This document shows, piece by piece, positions 53,508-62,583 of a stretch of DNA of 64,000 nucleotides (position 1 is its first letter; every line of letters starts with the position of its first letter). The stretch lies in contig NZ_LMXH01000001.1 of the NCBI RefSeq assembly GCF_001541095.1, forward strand, positions 314,385 through 378,384, read 5' to 3'. The notes under the pieces are model-generated. The model ran no database searches. It saw only the letters and a program-made list of their open reading frames with translations, and was not told the origin of the DNA. Source of the DNA: Paenibacillus sp. FJAT-26967 (GTDB lineage: Bacteria; Bacillota; Bacilli; Paenibacillales; NBRC-103111). The translations under genes were made by a program, and so were the position numbers.

Positions 53508-55136
53508 TTAATAACCGTCCGTTTGATGGCCGGATTTCTCGGCGATATCCGCGCCTTCCCGGGCAGGTACGGTTCCGATGTGTCTGGACTGCGCATCGGC
53601 TTTTTTGAGTCCTTCCGCCACACGGCGGCCGTAATCCGCATCCGCTTGAGTGAGGTTATGGATCATTTTATCCCGGACGACCGGGCTACTGACGAGCAGA
53701 GCATCGACCAAGTTGGCGATGAGCTCATCTTTCTCCCAGTCTTCGAATTTGCGGTAAGTATCTCCGGCCTGCCCGAAGTCATTAGGGCGGCTGATCTTGC
53801 GCCTGACCAGTTTGTCGCTGTAGGAAGGCTCATGATCGGCACCCTGCGGAGCTGCCTCCTGAAGCCCTCCAAGTGAGGACGGCTCGTAGTTCACATGAGG
53901 ATTCTGGCCCGGCGCCCGGTCTACGAAATAAGTCATCTGGCCATCCCGCTGATTTGTGGCTGCGTGTTTCTTGGGTGCATTGACCGGAAGATGGAGATAG
54001 TTCGTGCCGACACGGTGACGCTGGGTATCCGAGTAAGAGAAGGTGCGGCCTTGCAGGAGTTTGTCGTCCGAGAAATCCAGCCCGTCCACTAACACCCCGG
54101 TACCGAATGCCGCCTGCTCGACTTCCGCAAAATAATCTTCAGGATTCTTGTTCAGCACCATCTTGCCGACCGGCAGAAACGGGAACTGTTCATGATCCCA
54201 TAATTTGGTCGGATCCAGCGGATCGAAATCAAGCTCGGGATGTTCATCGTCGCTTAGGATTTGAACGCTGAGTTCCCACTCCGGATGGTCACCGCGTTCA
54301 ATCGCTTCGTACAAATCCTGAGTAGCGTGGCTGTAATTCTTCGCTTGTATCTCTTCCGCTTCTTTCTGGGTCAGGTTGCGGATCTTGTTGTTGATCGGCT
54401 CCCAGTGATACTTGATGAGTACTCCTGTGCCTTCTTGATTAACCCACTTGTACGTGTTAACCCCCGAGCCCTGCATCTCTCTGTAGCTGGCCGGTATTCC
54501 CCAAGGCGAGAACAGGAAGGTGGCCATATGGGTGGATTCCGGTGAACTGCTCAAGAAATCAAACATCCGCTCGATATTTTGAATGTGAGTGACGGGGTCT
54601 GGTCTAAAGGCATGCACCATATCCGGGAATTTCAGAGGATCACGGATGAAAAATATTTTCAGATTATTGCCGACAAGATCCCAATTGCCTTCTTCCGTGT
54701 AAAACTTCACTGCAAAACCACGGGGATCACGAAGGGTTTCCGGTGAATGTCCGCCGTGTACGACCGTGGAGAACCGCACGAAGACGGGGGTACGTTTGCC
54801 TGCCTCCTGAAAGAGCTTGGCGCGCGTATATTTGGCGACAGGCTCATTGCCGACTTTGCCGTAGGCTTCAAAATAACCATGAGCACCTGCACCGCGTGCA
54901 TGTACAACGCGCTCAGGAATTTTCTCCCGGTCAAAGTGCGAGATTTTCTCTAGAAAGTGGTAGTTCTCCAGTGTGGAAGGACCGCGGTCACCGACTGTGC
55001 GGATGTTCTGATTATCCGTAATAGGGTGGCCTTGACGGTCCGTTAAGGTCATTCGCTGTTCACCCGGAGCCAGGCGCTCGTCTGATGGGCCGCCGACGCC
55101 AGTTACCGCCGTACCGCTCGGAATTTCTTCTTTCAT
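53508..55136 (-). CDS. Heme catalase
   Basis: 542 residues, small-subunit monofunctional catalase with a C-terminal extension of about 50 residues. Catalytic His79 in [12 protein letters not shown], Asn158 in [11 protein letters not shown], and the proximal heme Tyr in [15 protein letters not shown]. It decomposes hydrogen peroxide in the cytoplasm. KatX/KatE-like proteins of Bacillus, used in spores or under general stress, share the start [13 protein letters not shown]... and the long C-terminus. No PerR box is evident in front of it. It may protect against the peroxide made by enzymes such as the N-methyl amino acid oxidase. Confidence 0.93.
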   Translation of the reverse strand: MKEEIPSGTAVTGVGGPSDERLAPGEQRMTLTDRQGHPITDNQNIRTVGDRGPSTLENYHFLEKISHFDREKIPERVVHARGAGAHGYFEAYGKVGNEPVAKYTRAKLFQEAGKRTPVFVRFSTVVHGGHSPETLRDPRGFAVKFYTEEGNWDLVGNNLKIFFIRDPLKFPDMVHAFRPDPVTHIQNIERMFDFLSSSPESTHMATFLFSPWGIPASYREMQGSGVNTYKWVNQEGTGVLIKYHWEPINNKIRNLTQKEAEEIQAKNYSHATQDLYEAIERGDHPEWELSVQILSDDEHPELDFDPLDPTKLWDHEQFPFLPVGKMVLNKNPEDYFAEVEQAAFGTGVLVDGLDFSDDKLLQGRTFSYSDTQRHRVGTNYLHLPVNAPKKHAATNQRDGQMTYFVDRAPGQNPHVNYEPSSLGGLQEAAPQGADHEPSYSDKLVRRKISRPNDFGQAGDTYRKFEDWEKDELIANLVDALLVSSPVVRDKMIHNLTQADADYGRRVAEGLKKADAQSRHIGTVPAREGADIAEKSGHQTDGY

Positions 55137-55962
55137 AAAGGTGCTTCCTCCTGTCTAAAATGAATTGTTACCATTATTTTCGAAAAGGAACCATTCTATG
55201 CATGTTTTAAAATGCTCGGGAAATGGGGCTAAAGTAGGAGCTGTATACATGCCGGCTTCCAATTAATTCATATGAATTTCCAGAATTGAAAGCTTGTTTG
55301 CACGATTTGTAAAGGTGATATCCGCAGCTTTAAGTCCTGATGGAGAATCTGGACAGCTTTTCAATTAGGGAGGATACCGAGATTAAAAAGCATCGTCCGT
55401 GAGTGAATTTGACAAGTTGCAGAATCGGAGAACCTGCTTCTTTTTATAGCGTCCCGGGGAGAGCCGAAGAGCCCGCCGATTTGTTTGACGATGATGAATA
55501 ACGTCAGGGAAGTTTGTCCGAGACGATTCTTATTCGCAACGGGAATACGCTTCTAAAGCCATTCAAAGGATGCTTTGCAGCCGAACCGGATCGATTTTAC
55601 GCAGAAATCAATAACAGCCAATCTTGCTTGCATTCGTCGAAAAATCCACAACAACCCCTTCAGACCGCAGTCTGATCCCATGGATTTTCTTTTGTGTACA
55701 TTGCGGACAATCAAGGGATGGAAACGTATAATATTAAGGCTTTCTTGATTTTGTTGTCGAATGATTTATGGTATTATGTACCAGATAGAACCTGGATTTC
55801 GCTTAATGATATTCGTTAACTTCCTGGTAAATGTGTTTTCTTCTTAGAAGAATAAAAAACCGAGACTTTTGGACTATTTTTATAATAAACAAAAGAGGGG
55901 AAAACGAACGTCGCGTCGAATAAGGAATTATTAGCATAATAATAACGACAAAATTGAATTGA
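55137..55962. other. Long intergenic stretch
   Basis: About 820 bases with many stops in all frames. The right end (55,730-55,960) is AT-rich and probably holds the promoter of the riboswitch-controlled operon. The rest holds no gene, repeat or RNA I can name; short fragments may be decayed coding sequence. Confidence 0.5.
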
Positions 55963-56037
55963 TAAAGGCAAACTATGTGAAAGCATAGGACGCAAAGCCA
56001 CGGGTCTTAAGCAGCAGCAAGACAGCCGGGTTACCGA
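55963..56037 (+). ncRNA. c-di-GMP-I (GEMM) riboswitch
   Basis: AAAGGCAAAC, P2 CTATG-TGAAAG-CATAG with its GNRA-type tetraloop, GACGCAAAGCCACGGG, P3 and AGCCGGGTTACCG match the GEMM-I aptamer closely. By my alignment the ligand-contacting position before CAAAC is G, as for c-di-GMP rather than cGAMP. It controls a gene for a c-di-GMP turnover enzyme. Confidence 0.95.
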
Positions 56038-56059
56038 ATTTTGGGCGAGTAGAAGTAAA

Positions 56060-56093
56060 GGCTGCGGTGTTTTTGGTGCGGTCTTTTATTTTT
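56060..56093 (+). terminator. Expression-platform terminator of the riboswitch
   Basis: GGCTGC and GCGGTC pair (two wobbles) with GTG/GGT inside, followed by TTTTATTTTT. It stands between aptamer and start codon. Confidence 0.5.
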
Positions 56094-56178
56094 GCCGTTA
56101 ATCCGGGACGATTCCGGGCGTAGGGAGAACGGAGCGAATCGATTTTCGTACAATTTTCGGCAGAAATGGGGGACATCA

Positions 56179-58860
56179 GTGAAACAATTTGCATGGCTGG
56201 CAACAAAACGAGCTCGTATGGCGCTTATCTACCTGCTTTGTATCGCACTTGCTTTACTTTTTGAATATGGCAAGCTGCATCTTATTTATGGGATTACCTT
56301 TTCATTTTCGAGTATTTTTCTGTTAGTCGCCGTTTGCCTGTTCGGTGTTCGCTGGGGACTTATTGCAAGTGTCTTAGTTCAGGTTTGCTCGATCTTTATA
56401 TTTCATAATCCGATGTTCGGCTGGATTTACTGTCTGGAGATTCTGATAATCGGACTCGTAAACCGCAGGAAGCCCGGCCAAATGCTGATGTGGGATGCGA
56501 TTTACTGGTTTGCGCTAGGTTTGCCGGTGATGTACGGCATTTATTCGGGGTATTTCAGCTCCGTCTCACATGAACTGATCCTTATGCTGGTCTTGGCGCT
56601 GTGCAACGGATTGTTCAATGCGCTGATGGCGGAAATTGCACTGAATTATATTCCGTTTAGCCAATGGATAGAGCCTTCCCGCAAAAAAGACAGGACTTAT
56701 TCCTATAGTAAGGTACTTTTCCATTTGTCTATTGTGGCCGTGGCGGTGCCGTCTCTGATGTACATCGTCATGAATAGTCGTTACTCGGATCGTGTGGCAA
56801 CGGAAAACTCGTATCAGTTCGCGGTCAATGCAGCGAGCAGAATTCAGCAGGAGCTCAGCCTCTGGGGGAAGGAAGATGTTCTCGGAATTAAACTCAGAAG
56901 TAAATTACAAATCGGCTATTTGAAGCAAATTGTACAGAAATATACATCGGAGACGCTTACCAATATTGTCATTACCGATCACGAGGGCAGAGTGCTTGCT
57001 TCCAACGGCAAAGAAACCATACTCAACGGTAAGTATAACTGGCAAAGCGGCAAAAATGTCCTGGCTTTGCAAAAAGATTTCTACCGGGCACTTCCCAGCA
57101 GCAATCATCTCGTATTGCCGGCCCAGCAATGGAAAGAAGGCAGCTATATCTATAACAGCAGCCTGCCGGGGCTTCCGCTGAATCTCTACATTGAAATGGA
57201 GGTTCGTCATCATCAAGCAAACGTTTTTGCTCAGTTTATGAATCAATTATGGTACTTGCTGCTGTTCGCAGCTGCAGCCGCAGCTGTCGCGCATTTTCTC
57301 AGCCGGATGCTCGTGCAGGGGATATCGAAGCTGGCCTCTTCCACCACGGATCTGCCTCAGAAGCTCAAGGAAATGAAAGCGATTGAATGGCCGAGCAGCC
57401 GAGTGTTTGAAATCACTTCTCTGTCTTATAATTTCCGGCAGATGTCGCTCAACTTAATGCAGATGTTCCACGAATGGAAAACCATGAACGAACAATTGGA
57501 AGAGCAGACCTATAAGCTGAGGAAATCTGAAGAGAAGCTTCACCAGCTTGCGTTTTACGATATTTTATCGGGTCTTCCTAACCGGGTGTATTTTACAACG
57601 CATTTGCAAGAGCTCATTTTGGATTCTGCGGAATCCAACCGGTCCATTGCCGTAATGTTCGCCGATTTAAACCGGTTTAAGCAGATCAACGACACCCTCG
57701 GGCACGATGTAGGGGATTTGCTTCTCAAAGAAATTAGTGAGCGGTTTGCCTCCAGCCTGACAGAGAACTGCAAACTGTTCCGTATAGGCGGAGACGAATT
57801 CGTCATTCTGATGGAAGATGCGGATGAAGTCCGTGCCTGCGAAGTCATTGAGCGGATTTTTGCCTCTCTGGTGGAGCCTATCCGGCTGCTCAATTCGTCA
57901 CTGTACAGCTCCGTCAGTATTGGCATCAGCATGTTCCCAAGAGACGGAGACAGTATGGATGTGATCGTCAAAAACGCGGATATCGCCATGTATTTTGCCA
58001 AAGCGCGGGGTGGGAACAGTTTTCACTTCTACGAGAAGAAATTGAATGACATGTTTGAAGAGGAAATGCTTTTGGACCACGGTCTGAGGGAAGCGCTGCA
58101 GAAAGATCAGCTGGTTCTTCACTACCAGCCTAAAGTGAATACGTTTACAGGAGCGATTTGCGGAGTCGAGGCTCTGGTCCGCTGGGAGCATCCTGAACTT
58201 GGCCGTATTCCTCCTGATAAATTCATCCCGCTTGCAGAAAGTTCCGGCCTTATTCTTAAAATCGATGAGTGGGTGCTGATGGAAGCGTGCAGGCAGAATA
58301 AAGCCTGGCAGGATGCCGGACTTCAGAAGATACCGATGGCCGTCAATTTATCCGGATTGCATTTTTCACAGACTCATCTCGTGGAACTGATCCAGCAGGT
58401 GCTGGAACAATCCGGATTGGATGAAAGATATTTGAACCTGGAAATAACCGAAGGCGTCTTTATCAAGAATGTAGATCCTGTCATTGATACTATTACCCGG
58501 ATCAGAGATATGGGCATACAGCTTTCCATTGATGATTTCGGCACGGGCTATTCTTCCCTCAGTCAACTGCAGCGTCTTCCAATTTCCAATGTAAAGCTGG
58601 ACCGCTCTTTTATTCATGACATCGCCGATGAACCCAAGAAGGCCGCAGTCGTGAAGGCCATTATTGATCTGGCCCACAGCATGAGGATGACCGTAGTCGC
58701 CGAGGGAGTCGAAACCAAAAATGAAATGAACTACCTGAAACAGTGCAAATGTGATGAACTGCAAGGCTATTATTTCAGCAGACCTCTGCCGGCTGATGAA
58801 TTCTCAGCTTTGCTTGGCTCGGAAGACGACTGGAAGAAGCCTGCTGCAAGAACAGTCTAG
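56179..58860 (+). CDS. Membrane GGDEF-EAL protein (c-di-GMP cyclase/phosphodiesterase)
   Basis: 893 residues from GTG 56,179, with GGGGGAC ahead. The N-terminus has about six membrane helices (30-180), then an extracytoplasmic sensor domain (about 200-360, with NIVITDHEGRVLASNG, PAS/Cache-like), another helix (WYLLLFAAAAAAVAHFL) with a HAMP-like stretch, GGDEF (motif intact at 537-541, RIGGDEF) and EAL (E664-A-L-V-R intact, DDFGTGYSSL). Both catalytic motifs look functional; the RxxD inhibitory site before GGDEF is missing. The c-di-GMP riboswitch in its leader means the second messenger controls synthesis of its own enzyme. It is co-transcribed with a binding lipoprotein. Confidence 0.93.
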   Translation: MKQFAWLATKRARMALIYLLCIALALLFEYGKLHLIYGITFSFSSIFLLVAVCLFGVRWGLIASVLVQVCSIFIFHNPMFGWIYCLEILIIGLVNRRKPGQMLMWDAIYWFALGLPVMYGIYSGYFSSVSHELILMLVLALCNGLFNALMAEIALNYIPFSQWIEPSRKKDRTYSYSKVLFHLSIVAVAVPSLMYIVMNSRYSDRVATENSYQFAVNAASRIQQELSLWGKEDVLGIKLRSKLQIGYLKQIVQKYTSETLTNIVITDHEGRVLASNGKETILNGKYNWQSGKNVLALQKDFYRALPSSNHLVLPAQQWKEGSYIYNSSLPGLPLNLYIEMEVRHHQANVFAQFMNQLWYLLLFAAAAAAVAHFLSRMLVQGISKLASSTTDLPQKLKEMKAIEWPSSRVFEITSLSYNFRQMSLNLMQMFHEWKTMNEQLEEQTYKLRKSEEKLHQLAFYDILSGLPNRVYFTTHLQELILDSAESNRSIAVMFADLNRFKQINDTLGHDVGDLLLKEISERFASSLTENCKLFRIGGDEFVILMEDADEVRACEVIERIFASLVEPIRLLNSSLYSSVSIGISMFPRDGDSMDVIVKNADIAMYFAKARGGNSFHFYEKKLNDMFEEEMLLDHGLREALQKDQLVLHYQPKVNTFTGAICGVEALVRWEHPELGRIPPDKFIPLAESSGLILKIDEWVLMEACRQNKAWQDAGLQKIPMAVNLSGLHFSQTHLVELIQQVLEQSGLDERYLNLEITEGVFIKNVDPVIDTITRIRDMGIQLSIDDFGTGYSSLSQLQRLPISNVKLDRSFIHDIADEPKKAAVVKAIIDLAHSMRMTVVAEGVETKNEMNYLKQCKCDELQGYYFSRPLPADEFSALLGSEDDWKKPAARTV

Positions 58861-58884
58861 CGGGTAATAGAAGGAGGGGTAAGA

Positions 58885-60219
58885 ATGACTACCAAGCTGA
58901 CAAGGCTTGCTATTGTTTTGCTGCTATGTATCGTGGCAGCTGCGGGTTGTGCGCCTTTTGCCAAACAAACCGCAATCCAAGAAGGGCAGGAGGTTAATCA
59001 TAATACAATCCCTCCCAAAGAGGAGCCGGCAGAGAATATCGAACTTACGCTCTGGTCGCATTATAACGGATTTGAAGCGGCAATTGCCAAGTTTGAAGAA
59101 CTAAATCCAAATGTGAAGATCAAAACGAAATTGTTTACTTATTCCGAATATGTATCCGCTTATTTGCAGGCCATTGCGGATGGAACGCCTCCTGATGTGA
59201 TGATGGTCGACAGCGGGGATTTCGGACATTTTACGGCAATCGAAGGTTTGGAGAATTTGCTTAACGCACCTTATCAAGCGGGCAAATACGCCAAAGAATT
59301 TAGCCCCGCACTATGGGACAGCGCTATGGGGGCGGACGGGAAAAGCCTGATTTCGTTCCCGCTTGCGACAGGCCCGACCGTTACTTATTACCGGGCGGAT
59401 ATCTTAGAAAAGCACGGTTTTCCTTCTGAGCCCGAAGAACTGGCCATATATATGGAGGATCCGGCGAACTGGCTGAATATGGCCAGGAAATTAAGGGGTT
59501 CGGGTATTTACCTCACCCAGTGGGATAACGAAACGCTCCTTTTATTTGAGAAGACTATGGGAACGTTCGACCGCAAGCTGAATTTTATCCGCAGCAACCA
59601 GACCTTCTACAAAGCGGTGAGCATTGCCAAAACGGTCAATGATGAAGGACTCGAGGCTCATCTGGACATTTGGACCGATGCAGGAGTGAAGGCGGTACAG
59701 GAGGGAAATCTTGCGATGTTGTATCTGGGAACCTGGGGTGCGGCGCAGATAAAGAGCTGGGCTCCCGAGACGGAAGGGAAGTGGAGAGAAACGCGGCTGC
59801 CGTTCGGTTTATACGGCTGGCAGAACAGCTCCAATTTTGTTCTTCCATCGGACGCCAAAAACAAAGAGATGGCTTGGAAATTTATTGAGTTTGCCGTAAC
59901 CGAGCAAAGCAAGGAAGGGTTATTCGGCGCGGTGCCCGCCTATCTGCCGGCACGCGGCAATGCCAAGGAACTTGCGGTCACCAATCCGTTTCTCGGAGGA
60001 CAAAAGGCTTATGCGCTGCATGAAGAACTGATGTCCAAAGTACAGGAATTCCCGATTACTCCGCTTGATTACAAAGCACAGGAAGTATGGCAGAAGGGAA
60101 TCATCGAAGGAATCGAACGCAAAAAAGATACTCAAAAAATTGTGGAAGAATCCCGGGCAGAGGTTGAGAAAGCCGTGCAAAGAGATAAAGAAATCCTTTT
60201 GGGTAATTTCAAGAATTAA
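58885..60219 (+). CDS. Family 1 extracellular solute-binding lipoprotein, co-transcribed with the GGDEF-EAL gene
   Basis: 444 residues. Lipoprotein signal LLLCIVAAAGC. Mature domain: LTLWSHYNGFEAAIAKFEEL, DGTPPDVMMVDSGD, SFPLATGPTVTYYRADIL, GNLAMLYLGTWGAAQIKSW. This is a CUT1-type sugar-binding protein, but no permease or ATPase gene adjoins. It starts 24 bases after the GGDEF-EAL gene behind GAAGGAGGGG, in the same transcript and under the same riboswitch. It may act as a ligand-presenting receptor for the sensor domain of that protein rather than in transport. The C-terminal 30 residues form a long charged helix. Confidence 0.87.
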   Translation: MTTKLTRLAIVLLLCIVAAAGCAPFAKQTAIQEGQEVNHNTIPPKEEPAENIELTLWSHYNGFEAAIAKFEELNPNVKIKTKLFTYSEYVSAYLQAIADGTPPDVMMVDSGDFGHFTAIEGLENLLNAPYQAGKYAKEFSPALWDSAMGADGKSLISFPLATGPTVTYYRADILEKHGFPSEPEELAIYMEDPANWLNMARKLRGSGIYLTQWDNETLLLFEKTMGTFDRKLNFIRSNQTFYKAVSIAKTVNDEGLEAHLDIWTDAGVKAVQEGNLAMLYLGTWGAAQIKSWAPETEGKWRETRLPFGLYGWQNSSNFVLPSDAKNKEMAWKFIEFAVTEQSKEGLFGAVPAYLPARGNAKELAVTNPFLGGQKAYALHEELMSKVQEFPITPLDYKAQEVWQKGIIEGIERKKDTQKIVEESRAEVEKAVQRDKEILLGNFKN

Positions 60220-60250
60220 TTACAGACACCGGCACCGGCCGGACATACCA

Positions 60251-60277
60251 AAGCCCCCGCTTAATTTGCGGGGGCTT
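60251..60277. terminator. Bidirectional terminator
   Basis: AAGCCCCCGC and GCGGGGGCTT, a perfect 10-bp stem between convergent genes. Confidence 0.85.
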
Positions 60278-60308
60278 CTTGTCATGTGTCCAGGTAGGCA
60301 AAAACTGT

Positions 60309-62180
60309 CTACTTCAGCTTCCAGAGAGCCGGAACATTGGCAGGTTCCCAGCCGGATAACGAAGTGTGCGGCTGGCGGCAAAGATAGCTCTTGCCGTTAT
60401 AAGTTACTTCGTCATTGAGTTTATAGCTCACTCCTGCCGCCCATGGAGCCGCTCCGCCTGCTTGCGCATCCGTTGTTGTCTGCACGGTCGTGCCTGCGGA
60501 TACATTGCCGGCAGCATCTTTGGCTTTAACGGTAAACGTATAAGCCGTAGACGGAGTTAATCCGGTGATGACAGCGCTTGTGCCGGATGCATTCACGCTG
60601 GTTGAACCGTAAGAAACGGTGTAGCCGGTAACGCCCACGTTATCCGCCGAAGCGGTCCAGCTCAGGCTTACAGAATTGGAGGACTTGGCTGTCACTTGTA
60701 CATTGCCGGGTGCAGAAGGAGCGGTTGTGTCCGGGCCGCCGCCGCTGCCGGCTGTTGTAACGGTCAAAGCAGGTCCTGCCGCAGAGACATTGCCTGCCGC
60801 ATCTCTGGCTTTGACTGTGAACGAATAGGCGGTATTAGCTGTCAGTCCCGTCACGGTATGACTGGTTCCGGTGACGGTTGCGATCTTGGTATTTCCCTGA
60901 TAGACCTCATATCCTGTCACACCTACATTATCTGTAGAAGCATTCCAATCGAGTTTAACCCCGCTCGATGTCACATTAGAGGAGCGCAAGGAAGCCGGTA
61001 CGCTAGGCGCCTGCGTGTCGGGGGTTCCGCTTCCGTAGGAGTCCAAATAAGTGCGATGGTTATTAGAGAACTCGAAATTATTGAACTGGTCCCAGTTAAT
61101 CGACCACGTCATCAAGCCGCGGAGTCCTGGCTGAGGCGTACTGCGCATGGTGTACTGTCCGCCGAAGGAAGTTCCCTTCATTAAGTAGTTCAGCGCTTTC
61201 TGAACTTCAGCAACCGTTGTGAAGCCGCCCCCCGCATTAGCGTTGGCCGGCAGTCCCATCACGACCTGATCCGGACGAAGAGCCGGGAAGACATTATTGG
61301 CGTTCTTTCCTACCGGAAAGCCGGTCAGCAGCATGTCGATCATAGCTACGTGGAAATCAGCAGCGCCCATAGTATAGTACTTGTCGTCAAGTGCGGTGAT
61401 CGGGCCGGAATTATACTGCTGCACCTGGAGCCAGTCGAGAATATCGCGCAGGCCGTGGATAACCGGCAGGTAAGCTCCGGCGCGGGTGTCGCAGCTGAGG
61501 CAGGTGCCGCCGTAGAACGAATAGCCGAGCTGTACGAAGAAAGTCTCCGGTGCCATGGTCAGCATGAAGGAATCTCCGAAGCTGTTATGCAGTTCCCGTA
61601 CCGCGGAGATCAGATTTGTAATAACAGGCGTCGTCGGATTGCGGAAATCGGAATCCCCTGAATTCAGATAGAGGGAGTGGCCTTCGAAGTCGATATCGAG
61701 ACCGTCAAATCCGTAGGTCGAGATAATATTTTTCATGGAATTGACAAAATTAGTACGGGCTTGGGCAGACACTAGTTGAACCTGTCCGTTCGCCCCGCCA
61801 ATGGAAATGATGACTTTCTTGCCCTGGCTTTGCAGATAAGCGACATCGGCTTTGAACTCGGCTTCTGTATACTTATACGGAGTAAAGCCGATCGTTCCCC
61901 CGGTCACTCCGGCAGTAGGTTCGGCAAAGGATATATTGATGACATCAAATTTCGGTGAGACGTCCCGAAGCTTGATGAAGCCGGAACCATTGTCGAAATT
62001 GTGCCAGTAACCGACGATAACTTTTTTGTTTACAGGCAGAGAAGCCGCGGAAGCCCGGTTGGAGTTCAAACCCAAAGCCGGCAGAATCAGCGACAGCAGA
62101 ATGGAAACGATCAAAAGCACACGAAGAACGATCTTCACCCGTGTTTTGGACGGTGAGGCTGGTCGCGTTTTGGAACTCAT
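60309..62180 (-). CDS. Secreted GH18 chitinase with two FnIII repeats and a chitin-binding module
   Basis: 623 residues. Signal peptide (VLRVLLIVSILLSLILPAL..., cut after SAA). GH18 barrel (about 50-390): VIVGYWHNF, KKVIISIGGANG and the catalytic DGLDIDFE (159-166, acid Glu166), ending GLMTWSINWDQ. Two fibronectin III repeats (about 395-480 and 485-570) and a CBM5/12-like module (APWAAGVSYKLNDEVTYNG..., [11 protein letters not shown]) follow. It releases oligosaccharides from chitin outside the cell. GAGGAGG stands 10 bases ahead of the ATG; a closer ATG is followed at once by TAA. A cre-like site and a folded leader lie upstream. The C-terminal modules are close relatives of those in the M4 protease. 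Confidence 0.95.
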   Translation of the reverse strand: MSSKTRPASPSKTRVKIVLRVLLIVSILLSLILPALGLNSNRASAASLPVNKKVIVGYWHNFDNGSGFIKLRDVSPKFDVINISFAEPTAGVTGGTIGFTPYKYTEAEFKADVAYLQSQGKKVIISIGGANGQVQLVSAQARTNFVNSMKNIISTYGFDGLDIDFEGHSLYLNSGDSDFRNPTTPVITNLISAVRELHNSFGDSFMLTMAPETFFVQLGYSFYGGTCLSCDTRAGAYLPVIHGLRDILDWLQVQQYNSGPITALDDKYYTMGAADFHVAMIDMLLTGFPVGKNANNVFPALRPDQVVMGLPANANAGGGFTTVAEVQKALNYLMKGTSFGGQYTMRSTPQPGLRGLMTWSINWDQFNNFEFSNNHRTYLDSYGSGTPDTQAPSVPASLRSSNVTSSGVKLDWNASTDNVGVTGYEVYQGNTKIATVTGTSHTVTGLTANTAYSFTVKARDAAGNVSAAGPALTVTTAGSGGGPDTTAPSAPGNVQVTAKSSNSVSLSWTASADNVGVTGYTVSYGSTSVNASGTSAVITGLTPSTAYTFTVKAKDAAGNVSAGTTVQTTTDAQAGGAAPWAAGVSYKLNDEVTYNGKSYLCRQPHTSLSGWEPANVPALWKLK

Positions 62181-62210
62181 TACATGATTACCTCCTCAAT
62201 AATAGTAAAA

Positions 62211-62224
62211 TGATAGCGCTTCCA
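62211..62224 (-). promoter_or_regulatory. cre-like site in the chitinase leader
   Basis: TGGAAGCGCTATCA on the minus strand, a very good CcpA site, 30 bases before the start codon. In this position it would act as a roadblock. Confidence 0.7.
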
Positions 62225-62227
62225 ATA

Positions 62228-62376
62228 ATGGTAATTTAAAGCATTCCCAAGTACAAGAGTCTCTTCTTTGTCTGTCCGGCTTCGCCTGGACGTACAAGAG
62301 CTGCTCTTGCGGGTATTCACCACCCTTCTTAAGGAAGAAGTCCTGTCGGGAAGCAAACACCTTAACGGATTACCAT
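62228..62376 (-). ncRNA. Candidate structured leader RNA of the chitinase gene
   Basis: On the minus strand ATGGTAAT (62,369-62,376) and ATTACCAT (62,228-62,235) close a 149-base domain. Within it GCTTCCCGA pairs with TTGGGAATGC, and further hairpins are CTTCTT/AAGAAG, GGGT/ACCC, CAAGAG-CAG-CTCTTG and GTCC-A-GGC-GAA-GCC-GGAC. No known riboswitch class is recognised. Confidence 0.5.
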
Positions 62377-62514
62377 CGCAAGGCTTGTTCTCCGTACCAT
62401 CCGGGTTTCCTTCCATTTAATTGTAAAAGTTATTCAATTTAAGTATCCGGTAAATAGAGCGCTAACAAAAGGGATAAGATCAGACGATGAGGGAGAAGTT
62501 TCTCTTGAAAACAG

Positions 62515-62557
62515 CCTCCGGAGTCAGCATGCCGGGCCGGGCTTCTGACTCCGGAGG
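62515..62557 (-). terminator. Terminator of the chemoreceptor gene
   Basis: CCTCCGGAGTCAG and its exact complement (13 bp); on the minus strand followed by CTGTTTTC. Confidence 0.8.
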
Positions 62558-62583
62558 TCGATTTGATTCTATCTGGGGGAAAT

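Noticed and set aside
55137-55200. PerR box in front of catalase
   Set aside because: Only a loose AATAATGG...ATTCATT pattern; too many mismatches to the PerR consensus.
62228-62376. T-box or c-di-AMP (ydaO) riboswitch in the chitinase leader
   Set aside because: AGGGTGGTGAATACCCGC superficially resembles a T-box antiterminator and the GGTGAAT of ydaO, but the remaining conserved parts of both are missing.
62180-62416. 78-codon minus-strand frame just upstream of the chitinase
   Set aside because: It coincides with the folded leader, lacks a ribosome binding site and has a non-protein-like composition.
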